Part shown: positions 47,001-56,200 of the stretch, in pieces | How positions within the stretch are numbered: the stretch's first letter is position 1 | Layout: the number at the start of each line of letters is the position of its first letter | Program-made: the position numbers and the translations under genes | The notes under the pieces: model-generated | Told to the model about the DNA's origin: nothing | The model's database searches: none | The model's input: only the letters and a program-made list of their open reading frames with translations | DNA from: Ophioceras dolichostomum | Taxonomy: Eukaryota > Ascomycota > Sordariomycetes > Magnaporthales > Ophioceraceae | Length of the DNA stretch: 64,000 nucleotides | Direction of reading: 5' to 3' | Assembly: GCA_003049485.1 (NCBI GenBank) | Contig: PYST01000048.1 | Location: 102,181-166,180, forward strand

Positions 47001-47499
47001 CATCTCCATATACAAGCTTATGATATCACCGCCTACCTCCCTTCGTGCAAGCTTGGCTAACCAACTAATGTGGCCGGATCTTAGCTGCGGGCCCATCATC
47101 TCGATCTTGGACAACGTGTTGCTCCATTGTCAGAACTCTTCGACTCTAGAGTCAGCCCATTCGTTACTACAAACACTAAGCTCCAATCCCAAATTCGGCG
47201 TCGCTCTGGAGTCAGCCGGAACCCTCGACGATATTCTAGATGAGATGGGATTCGAGGGCTTATGGAGGTCCTGCTCGTTCAATCTCGTCCAAGAGGACAG
47301 GGAGTGCTTTGCCTTAACCGAGAAACTGATCGAGGTACGTGCTCCCTCGTCCCCATTCGCTTTTCTTTCAGACTTCGTTCACTTCGCTCACAAACCTCAT
47401 TCTCTCCAGCTCATCATCATCTAGCTCAACATTCACCTACAGGTGATTTCCACTCCCACCAACGCTGTCATCTATTTCGCTCTCCCTGAGCTGCAATAA
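38050..47499 (+). CDS. Ira/neurofibromin-type Ras GTPase-activating protein (contains an assembly gap)
   Basis: Large RasGAP that switches off Ras and so lowers cAMP/PKA signalling. Proposed exons are 38050-38115, 38229-39902, about 40150-40502, 40612-40726, 40840-42864, 42976-43895, 44133 to about 46889-46914, 47085-47334 and 47443-47499, or roughly 2700 residues. The RasGAP domain (about 1150-1450) has ELLRRTCVATKML at the arginine-finger position, and GAFIFLRFFCPAIVAPE, the FLRxxxPA motif. A Sec14/PH-like segment and helical repeats follow (KCFRRVLRMST, VEYHLIGSLQELQTQFHLSQ). Start ATGs at 38050, 38059 and 38062 are all possible. Uncertain points are the 58-N gap in the second intron, the 46.9-47.08 kb intron (no obvious phase-matching donor at the expected place) and the last exon, where an alternative acceptor would end the protein at 47424. 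Confidence 0.88.
39946..40003. other. Assembly gap (58 N) flanked by poly-C
   Basis: Fifty-eight N lie between runs of 21 C (39925-39945) and 11 C (40004-40014). The gap falls in the predicted RasGAP intron 39903-40149, so it probably removes no coding sequence, but a small exon could be hidden. Its true length is unknown. Confidence 0.98.
45640..45800 (+). repeat. Low-complexity coding insert in the RasGAP
   Basis: The exon remains open through a His-rich block (45640-45675), an Asn/Ser block (45676-45725) and an alternating Ala-Gly block (about eight AG units, 45747-45795) coded by gcgggtgcaggt-like hexamers. It splits otherwise conserved helical sequence and is probably a disordered loop that varies between strains. 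Confidence 0.85.
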
Positions 47500-50400
47500 T
47501 GGAGATGGGTATGGATCTACACTTCCCATCCACTATCGCATGGTGTCTTGTATGGCGTACAGACATGTAAAAGTCCAACCGAAATGTAGCGCCGCTCGTG
47601 TTTGTTCCCCTCCTCTCACTAAATCACGACTCGTAATGACCCTGCACTCTTACCATCTTCATTTCATATATCCCATGACTAGCCACTTCAGTTTATTCCG
47701 TTGAAAAGTACCCGAAAAATAAGTACGATGCAAATGATGATATGCCGACCTTAAAATGTAAACGGTCAATTTCTCGAAAAGGAAATTCAGCCCCAATACC
47801 CTGCCCCATACTGGCTTGGGTTGGCCAGTCGGCGGGCCGGTTGTGAGTTCGGATGGTTGCCCCGAGGCGTCTACGCGATTGATATCACTAAGACTTTGGG
47901 ACAGTTGGGTCACTTTAGATCCCGAGGCTTACTCTTGCCGATTCAACGCCGGGGTCCTGGACAAAGTACATGCGTACTCAACTCCAGAGTCGTTGGAAAG
48001 GCCGAGAGCAGCACCATGATAAAACATTCGGCAGCGAACCGCGAGCTTCTGCGTTGTCAAGATCGGAATTGAATTAGTCATTCCACCACAGGTGACTGAT
48101 AAACGTCATCATTCCCGATCTCAAGGAGCCGTTCTTGATTGAGGACATCGCAAACCCATAATACCGAAGGCCGAAGCGAAAAACCTCCAAGGTTGGTTGA
48201 ATCGTCGAACTCCGCGGTCCGTGGTCGATGTTGATTACCTGCCCAACCTCCCGATCTCGACAAGGTACTGCGGTACCGCGTCCGGATTACGTTGTCCGTA
48301 AGGCACAGTCCATCCACACCACCTTCCCGTCGATAAGGCTTGGAAGTAACAGAGGACTCGAAGTAACATGGGTTGACGGCTGAAGACCCTAGCGGAGTCA
48401 AGGGAACAGGCGGAGACTCCCCCGGCGGCTGCCGATCGATCCCGTCGGATGTTTCCACTCGCGAGACGCGACTACTACCATAAAGTACTGTGCTTTGTAC
48501 GGAGCAGATGCGTGGAAATACGGAATACAGTTTCCTTCGCCCTAAATTAGACGGCGGATTCCCCCGCGAGAGAAGGGGGCAGCGCTAACACCGTTCTGCA
48601 ATCTGCACTTGGGCCATTTTCTGCATGTCCGACACCTTTTGTGGGTTCGGCCGCACAAGACCGCCAACGCTCAGCCCGACGTGCATTGACTGCTTACAAG
48701 GTACCAATCAGTACAGGCGCTGCCGAGCGGAAGGTGGGAAATGAACTCTACGTAGGTCTATTCCCAGTTCGCAACGCAGTCGCTGCAAGCTGCATCGCTG
48801 CACAACTGCGCTACATCCACCGGAGGTGTCCGTCCGGGACAACCCGGATTCGTTGAACAAGACGCGGCTGTGCTGGGTCGTGGTCAATGAGGCCCGACAA
48901 AACAGTCAGTACATCAGTCAGGAAGTCAGTCAGTCAGTTACTCAAACAGTCGACGGGGATGCCAGGCATGCGCGAACTCGAATGAGGAGGAAGAAAAGCT
49001 GTAAATTTGGTTGGCGCCTGATCGTTCGCCTGAATTGACCGTTTCCGAAAGTGGTGCTCTCTTGCGCGCCGATTCAACTAACTGGCTCTGTGCGACGACC
49101 CCCTCTTTGCCTCCAGTGTGAGCAAGAGAATGAAAAGGAAAAAAAAAAACAAATACGTCAAGAACAGTCGGGAGGGAATAACCCGGGGAGAGACCGGGGC
49201 GGCCGACAGCAAGTGATTGGCCAAGCGAGTTTGGTCTAAATTCGGAATGAAGCGAGGGGCGTTGATTGGACGGCATTTAACTGTGCCACACGCCTCGCGG
49301 GGTCCCGACCCAGGACCCTGGAGCCAGAATCGCAGAGAATCGAGCGGAGCCGGCGGCCTGGGCCTTCATGTCATGCAGCAAACACCAACCATACGGCTTG
49401 TCCACTCCCGGGCTGCCTCTAACCCCAACCCTTTCGGCGATAAACTGCTGGGCTGGAAGAGCCGCGGGACCGTTGGGTCATTTTTATCTTGAGTTTTTTT
49501 ATCAAAAAATTTTGGGGAGGGAGGACGGACGGGGTGAGGAGGGACATTGTGCCGGGCGGAGTCCTTGTGAAGGACACTCAGCCTGCACGCAGCACCTTTC
49601 ACCCGTGGGTACATACCTCGACACCACACTCAGTACGTGCTGCGCACGCACTCCTGTTCCATTCCGGGTTTGGCCGTGGATAGAGGTGCAACCGACCATC
49701 AATGACTCCAACTGCCCCTTTCGCCTTCTGCGTCCACCAGTATTCGACTCCCATACTCCCCCATTTAGATACTCCAGCATGGGTATGAACACAAGCCCCG
49801 AGGTGTATTCGTATGCGCGTGGCGTATGTTTTACTGCCTGCAGGCACTCGCCCGTCGACGACCACCGGCGCTGTGCTTGTATGGTAACGCCGAGGGGTAC
49901 GACGCACTTACGACATCCCACCCCGCGGTAGTTTTGTAGTTGAAGGGTGCAACCATGTGTGTGCGTGGAGCGCGGGGGTAGGTAGGGCAGTGCGTTCGCG
50001 GCGCCGTCCAAACCCCGTCCGCAGGTAGGTCGTAGGTTAGTTTATGCGTACCTACCCGGTAAGGCCCCGAGGTAACAGGTGGCATCTAACCCTACACAAA
50101 GGGTTGGTCTGGGAAACAACCATCAAAGAAAGCAGACAGGCACCCTGCCAAGTACGTGTTGGTTGCCGCCTTACTACCGATTCGACCTCCCTGATGGAGT
50201 CATGCGGCTGGATGCTCGGCGATTATTAGTCAGACCATAAACGGCAGCTGAATGGCGGCCTGGCTTGCCTTTGGAATCAGCGGAACGAGCTGCTATTTCC
50301 TCTGCCGATTTCCATACCGAACATCGCTTCGCTTCGTATATATTTTGCTTCCTCTTGGATTCTGGCTACTGCGCGCTCTCTGGATCCGCAAATCCGAACC

Positions 50401-51849
50401 CGTCGGCGTTTGCATCGCCTTTGTCGTCGAAAAGGAGAGGTGCCTGCAAACCGGATGTGACGAGTGACTCTTGGTGCCCGCTCCTCGGACTCGGCATTAG
50501 TCCTCGTGACCATGGAATGAAAACGGACATCACTCACTTTTCATTGTTGTCGAAGGAGTGGGAGGAGGGGAAAGAATATCCCGGAATGTGGCTTGAACAG
50601 CGGGATTTGAGGTGCGGATTTGAGGTAAGTGGCGGCCCAGCGTTACGTAGCATGCGCTGGAATCAGGGACTGCTCCTTGGCTGCCTCGGTTCCTTGCAGG
50701 GAAAGCCTAGAACTTGACACCACGAGGAAAGCGTGGCGGTGCATTGCACATGCACACCCAGCCCAACTGTACCTGCCACACATCAACGGCACCAAATGCA
50801 TCTCATATGCAAGATACATGCACCCAAAGAAGGGGAAAAAAAATTTTCTAGGATTTTTTTTGTCTTGCATCGGGTTCGGCTGTCCCAGCATATGGGCCGC
50901 TGGCATTCAATTGGCAGTGAGAGACACTGCTACGCCACGTCGCCAGGAAGAAAAAAAAAAGTAAAAGTAAACGTTGCAAAAGGTATGGTACCAACTATGG
51001 CATCAAGTATAGCACTGATGTGCACCTCCAATATGTGCGCTTCTTAGCAGGATCGACATTGAGTACATTCTCCTGACGGCTCTTTTACGTCACTCGTGGG
51101 CGAGTTTTACCCCCTTGCATCCTTGGGTGGATGGCCGTGCAACAGCGCAAATACTTAGTTACCAATCAAATTGGGGAGCGGACTTGGGACTTCGGGTTCT
51201 CCACGGATTTCGAGCGGATTTGTGTTGTCTCGTTCCCGCCAAACTAAACCGGGAACCAAAAACCGAATGCAAAAATCACAGGGACGATTGACTGAACCCA
51301 CGGTTATCCTCCACGGGAAGACACTTGCTCATATCCTGCAATTACAAAGGACAGATAGACAAAGCGGGTAAGAATGTACGAGCGAATTCACGACGAAAGG
51401 ATCACGAGGACGCCGTTTTAAGAGTCCGATCATGGGCCGAGCAAAGCCGGGCTATGGATACTATTCGACCTCAATGGAAGAAAGACGTGCCTAATAAGCA
51501 GTGCTGGAAAGAAGGGCAGGGACAGCGTAGCCAAGCACTGGTGGCTGCTGGGTTGCTGCTGGGCTGCCGTTCGTGGCCGGGAGAGAAAGAACCACATGAC
51601 TCAGTGGAGAGAGCCATGACGGCTGACAAAAACTCTGAAAGGCAGGCGGGGCCCACTCACACCATCCACTCCCATCCACGAGCATCCATGTGCGATGACG
51701 CTACCCTTGCAGGGATTGGAAGTGCTCAGGGTCTCGCGGAAGCCGCTGAGCTTGTGTCTGGATCGACCCACACCTCCCACACCCCTCCCCTCTCCCTCCC
51801 GCAACCGTGCAAGCTGAAAGTCCCACCCCCCCCTTTGGTACATAAGGCA
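47500..51849. other. 4.35-kb interval without a recognised gene
   Basis: No frame in this interval carries a recognisable domain or a convincing exon chain. The open frames of 60-190 codons overlap on both strands. Visible features are a CAGT-rich tract at 48903-48953, A-tracts at 49140-49149 and 50825-50847, and motif-family copies near 49978-50058. It lies upstream of the Rpn4-like gene and may hold its extended promoter, a long leader or a non-coding transcript. Confidence 0.5.
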
Positions 51850-51933
51850 ATGGCTTCCTTCTTCAGGTCACTCGCAATATTTTGCCACTCTAACTTGAAA
51901 ACAAAATCAGATCATCGAATACCATGTTGCTGA
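51850..51933 (+). promoter_or_regulatory. Upstream ORF overlapping the start of the Rpn4-like gene
   Basis: An ATG at 51850 opens a 27-codon frame (MASFFRSLAIFCHSN...) whose TGA at 51931-51933 lies 7 nt past the start of the main ORF ATG at 51924, in another frame. If it is in the mRNA leader, ribosomes that translate it terminate just past the main start, which would reduce initiation there. Confidence 0.5.
51881..51889 (-). promoter_or_regulatory. PACE-like nonamer AGTGGCAAA
   Basis: On the minus strand the nonamer reads AGTGGCAAA, one base from the yeast Rpn4 target PACE (GGTGGCAAA). It lies 35-43 bp before the ATG of a gene encoding an Rpn4-like factor. A single nonamer has little statistical weight; the same word also occurs near 40046 inside an intron. 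Confidence 0.3.
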
Positions 51934-54536
51934 CGGGTCCAAACCTTGCGCAAAATAACATCGAATATATCCAACCTTTTCAACAACAACAAGACCAGCA
52001 TCAACACGAACAGCAACAGCTTCCTCAGAACCAGCTCCAACTTCAGCTTCATCGCCAGCATCCGCTCCAGCTCCGGCACAGCCGACCGGGCGGCTTCAGT
52101 CTCGCCGACGCCATCGTGGACGAAAGCCAGGCCGGAAGGCGGTTGGATCTGAACAGTCTCCTGCCTGCTATTCCGAACATCTACCATCCGGGCAGTCAGC
52201 CGAGTGTCGCTCGCGCCGACACAGATCTCGATATTGGCCTCGTCAACCTTGACGTCGATCTCGACCTCGACGACCTCGACTCTCTTATCTCGACCGACTC
52301 GACCGACGCATCCTCGTCGAACTCGGTGCAGTCCCTGCGACCGCTGCAGAACTTGGGCCTGGACGGCTTCGTCGGGCTAGGAGGTGGTGGCAGCTTCGAC
52401 GGTTTCGACAACACGGCATCAACCAACGACATTCCAACGGCGGGCCCTACGCTCAAGAACCCGCCGGCGCCCTTCCCGTGCTTGACGACGACGGCGGCGG
52501 CCCGCACAGACCTGATGCACGGCGACGCCTGGTTGTCCCACGGCCAGATTTCCACGACGAAGCCTGTCCCCTCCGTGCGTGCCTCGCACAACCGCGAGTC
52601 ATCGCTGTCCTCCCTAGGCTCGACCTCGGCGGGGCCGGCGTCTCCCTACTCTCAGACAACGTCCAACCCGCATATCGCCGTGACGGACTCACCGGGGGAT
52701 GGCTACCACGGGCTCGCTCTCCCAGGGCTGCCAGGCAGCGACGACACGTACTACCACCTGGCCAAGTCGCTCGCGTCCAATGCGCCGGACGCCAGCACGT
52801 TCTATCCGAACTACCCAGCGTACCACGCGAGCCCTGCCGTCTCCGCGGCTTACCCCCTGTTGGCATCGACCGCGTCCAATAAGCTTAAGAGCGGCCGGAA
52901 CATGTTGCCACCGCCAGAGCTGTCGGGTCCATCCGCTCGATCCCGCCCAGTCTCGGTGGCAAGTTCCATAGCCAGTGACTCACCCGCAACTCCCTCGGCT
53001 ATGGAGCAGCATCAGCACCAGCAGCACCAGCAGCATCAGGCCGAGGAAGAGAGGCGACGCAGGCATGGTGAGTTGAGTACCCTGCTAGGTCTTGATAACC
53101 CCCTCTCCCACTGGAGCGAACACGTCGGCTCACATTTCAATCTCTTCCCCGAATCCTCAGCCGGTCTCGGTGCGTTGCCCAAGCTCGACAGGACTATGAC
53201 GGACGTGTTCAGCGACGAGCTGTATAACCCGAACTTCGCAATCAATGCAACGGCTTCGCCGGTCCACCACGCAAACGCCGCCGGGCCGAATGTGCCCATC
53301 TCGCCAAGCCACGAGATGTTTGCGCAAAGGCTTCAGGCAGCCAACAGCCAGCACCTCAGCGCGGTGCACTCTCCCGTGATCTCTGTGTCGCGTGGGCGCT
53401 CCCCTTTCCGGAACGGCTCGCCACTGGCCCCGTCACCCGCTCATGATTTCGGGTCCTCCCTGACCGTAGCTCAAGCTCGTCACAATCCTCAGTTCGGTCC
53501 GGTGCAGCAGATGAGGGATGGGCGCACGGCTGAGCAGGACGCTCGGGTCCACCACGCCATGCGCCAGCCGATGGTACGGGCATCCGACACCACCACACCC
53601 CAGACAATATCTCCCCAGGAGGCCATGCTCGAGTACAAGGAGCCGGAGGGCGGCGCCAACTTTCCTCTGTTCCCGCCATCGGGCCCAGCCGATGCTGGTG
53701 CAGGCACGAGCTTCACGGATGAACAAATCAGCAAGGCTGTGGCCGATGTTGATTTTGACGGAATGGCTCTCGACACGACCAGCTTCGGGTACACGCAGGG
53801 CATCCCCGTGCCGCAACAGTACCCCTTCGTTTCGCAGGCGGCGGCGGCGGCCCCCTTACGGCATGTGAGCTCTCCCGTGGCCGCTGGTCCGATCAGACTG
53901 CCTCTGGCGAACGCTACCCACCTCGGCGGTGGTGCCATCGGCGGCAACCCCGGCGTCGGCGCTACTGGGGGCGGCAGCGCCGGCAGCAGCAGCGGCAGCA
54001 GCAGCGGCAGCAGCAACCGCAGCAGAAGCCCGGTCACGAGCAGCCCTCGCAGGCAAGATGACGCGCCTAAGGGGATGGACGGCGGGACTTACACGTGCAC
54101 GTACCACGGGTGCACACTACGCTTCGACACGCCGGTCTTGCTGCAGAAGCACAAAAGGGAAGGCCACAGGCAGGCACACGGTCTCGGCGGCAGCGGCAGC
54201 GCTGCCGCACCAGGACAAAAGGTGGACTTGGGCAGCGGCATCGTGCAGCTGAACACGCAGGCAGGGCCACACAGGTGCGACCGCATCAACCCTAGCACAG
54301 GAAAGCCGTGCGGCACCATATTTTCACGCCCGTACGATCTCACCCGGCACGAGGACACGATTCACAACGCCCGCAAGCAAAAGGTGCGCTGTGACCATTG
54401 CACCGAGGAGAAGACGTTCAGCAGGGCCGACGCCTTGACGCGCCATTACCGCGTGTGCCACCCAGACATCCCGATCCCAGGCAAGTTCAGACGGCGTGCC
54501 ATGCGCGGAGCCCTTCATTCTCAGGGTCCCTACTAG
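51924..54536 (+). CDS. C2H2 zinc-finger transcription factor, Rpn4-like
   Basis: Intronless gene of 870 residues. Only the C-terminus is conserved: a first C2H2 finger (YTCTYHGCTLRF... KHKREGH, about 722-750), a variant finger with the NPSTGKPC insertion (CDRINPSTGKPCGTIFSRPY... DTIH, about 783-815) and a third (RCDHCTEEKTFSRADALTRH, about 821-847). The FSRPYDLTRH and FSRxDALTRH signatures match the DNA-binding region of Rpn4, the activator of proteasome genes; Aspergillus homologues are annotated RfeC. The N-terminus is Gln-rich (20-60), then strongly acidic (LDIGLVNLDVDLDLDDLDSL), a likely activation region. The middle is disordered, with His/Gln and Gly/Ser tracts. The preceding uORF and PACE-like site hint at translational control and autoregulation. 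Confidence 0.85.
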   Translation: MLLTGPNLAQNNIEYIQPFQQQQDQHQHEQQQLPQNQLQLQLHRQHPLQLRHSRPGGFSLADAIVDESQAGRRLDLNSLLPAIPNIYHPGSQPSVARADTDLDIGLVNLDVDLDLDDLDSLISTDSTDASSSNSVQSLRPLQNLGLDGFVGLGGGGSFDGFDNTASTNDIPTAGPTLKNPPAPFPCLTTTAAARTDLMHGDAWLSHGQISTTKPVPSVRASHNRESSLSSLGSTSAGPASPYSQTTSNPHIAVTDSPGDGYHGLALPGLPGSDDTYYHLAKSLASNAPDASTFYPNYPAYHASPAVSAAYPLLASTASNKLKSGRNMLPPPELSGPSARSRPVSVASSIASDSPATPSAMEQHQHQQHQQHQAEEERRRRHGELSTLLGLDNPLSHWSEHVGSHFNLFPESSAGLGALPKLDRTMTDVFSDELYNPNFAINATASPVHHANAAGPNVPISPSHEMFAQRLQAANSQHLSAVHSPVISVSRGRSPFRNGSPLAPSPAHDFGSSLTVAQARHNPQFGPVQQMRDGRTAEQDARVHHAMRQPMVRASDTTTPQTISPQEAMLEYKEPEGGANFPLFPPSGPADAGAGTSFTDEQISKAVADVDFDGMALDTTSFGYTQGIPVPQQYPFVSQAAAAAPLRHVSSPVAAGPIRLPLANATHLGGGAIGGNPGVGATGGGSAGSSSGSSSGSSNRSRSPVTSSPRRQDDAPKGMDGGTYTCTYHGCTLRFDTPVLLQKHKREGHRQAHGLGGSGSAAAPGQKVDLGSGIVQLNTQAGPHRCDRINPSTGKPCGTIFSRPYDLTRHEDTIHNARKQKVRCDHCTEEKTFSRADALTRHYRVCHPDIPIPGKFRRRAMRGALHSQGPY

Positions 54537-56200
54537 CTCCCTACCTAGGTAGCCACCTACCTAGAAACCGTACCTAGCCAGTGGATTTTAGCTTGTCGGG
54601 CGCACCCTGCGTGGGGCACTGCTCGGCTCGTGACCTCGCGGGGCCATCAGGGAAGAGGGGAGGGGAGAAGGGATGAATGGACAGCCGGGGCATCAATTTG
54701 GGCTCGTTGGAAGTGGAAGGGGGGACAGCAAGAGAGGGCGAGAGGGGAAGCTGGCTTCGGCGGCACCAGACACATTCCAAGCGAGCGAAGCAGCAGACCA
54801 CCACACCATACGCATCACATAACAGCACACCACAGAACACCACACGGTTCGCTACACGCCCCACGAGTCCGTCCAAGCAAGTCAATCCGGCTCATCCATG
54901 GAATTGTGGGAATGTGGGAAGATGATGGGAAGCCGGCAGAATGACGTTCTTCCTCGGTTTGGGCCATCACGCCATTCGTCATCGACCTAATTCGAAATGT
55001 CCAAGCCGCCTCGCTTCTTCCGACGTTTTCAGGGTCCAAGGTCACTTCGCGCTGCATGGGCCATCGCTGACCCCACCCCTCCAACCCACCACGATGCAAA
55101 TCGATGCAGAAGTGACCCTGAATGACGTCACATGCCGCTACCACCGCCCACCCCTCCATGATCGTCCCACCTCTCGCCGCCCCGCTCGGGTCCTGTTTTC
55201 GGCAAGCCTTTTTTTCTCCTCGTCCACACAGCACTTCCTGTTTCTTTTTCCATTTTCTCTGTTCAAAACTTCTGCTCTATTCGACACACGGCTAGTTTTT
55301 TTTTTTTCCCCTTTCCCTTTCAGCATTCTCCTGTTAATAGTTAGTGGCTTGTTCGTCACATTCCCTTTCCTTCACTCACGCTAGAGAACTTTTAATTCTG
55401 CCCAGTCACTGATATGTAGCGAATCCCTTCAGTGGACGCTTAATTGGATAAAGCGAATGTTAGTTTGCTCGAACTTTTTGTATATTTCCTCATTCTTTGT
55501 ATTCATTTCCATTCCTTTTATCTTTCTGGCTTGTATGGATAAGTTGGCGGAAATGTATTTTCTTCTCAGCATGCGCTGCTTGTAATACTCGCCTTGTTTG
55601 CTTTCTTTTTCTCTTTTACAACATGGGGTTGAAATCAACCAAATGCGTCTTCTGGTTAGACGTTTGGTGAAAATGGTGGAAAGGCACATTTTGGGCTAAA
55701 AATCTGATCGGAAGGCGCGCACTCATATGAATGGATGAATAGATGACAAAACATCGGGTTACAAAATAGAATGCTTTTGTTAATTGGCCTGCAAGCGCAT
55801 CTCCACGAAGCAGCGATCCGGGCCACCGGACTGTATCAAGTGACCTGGACATCAGTCAACCAATCACCCTACCTCTTACCTTTTGATGGCTTGCCGAAGA
55901 CTACTAGACCTAACCCTCGCGATTGCGCTTGGATCAGATGTACTAGCCGTCTAACCACTAGCCCTGCTGACTTATCACATCATAATCTAGGACCGTTGCA
56001 CGTCGGGGTTCTCTCAGTCGCTCTTATTGGTGATCGGCATTGGGCGAGCGGCATTGGCGTATATGTAATATGACCGGTAAGTTGTTTGACACAGCCGCCA
56101 ATCCCTGAAGGGCAGAACAGGCCACCACAATGAACGGCTCGCCTTCTTTGAGCGGGAAACTGGGAGGGTTGCCATAGCGAGGTAGCTTGTTACGCCGAGC
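54537..56200. other. Convergent 3' intergenic region with a motif cluster and an AT-rich segment
   Basis: A 1.66-kb stretch between the convergent Rpn4-like and AROM genes. A motif-family cluster follows the stop codon directly (54541-54577). A segment at about 55380-55760 is noticeably richer in A and T than its surroundings. Open frames there (55429-55689 minus, 86 codons) are Lys/Arg-rich with no recognised domain, and no gene is called. Confidence 0.5.

Noticed and set aside
51325..51933. 202-codon frame ahead of the Rpn4-like gene
   Set aside because: Its first part has no coding character; only the last ATG-initiated 27 codons are kept, as a possible uORF.
51924..54536. Crz1 (calcineurin-responsive) identity for the C2H2 factor
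   Set aside because: The fingers have the NPSTGKPC insertion and FSRxDALTRH signature of the Rpn4-like group rather than the consecutive Crz1 fingers.
55429..55689. 86-codon Lys-rich minus-strand frame in the AT-rich segment
   Set aside because: The composition follows local AT content and there is no motif.
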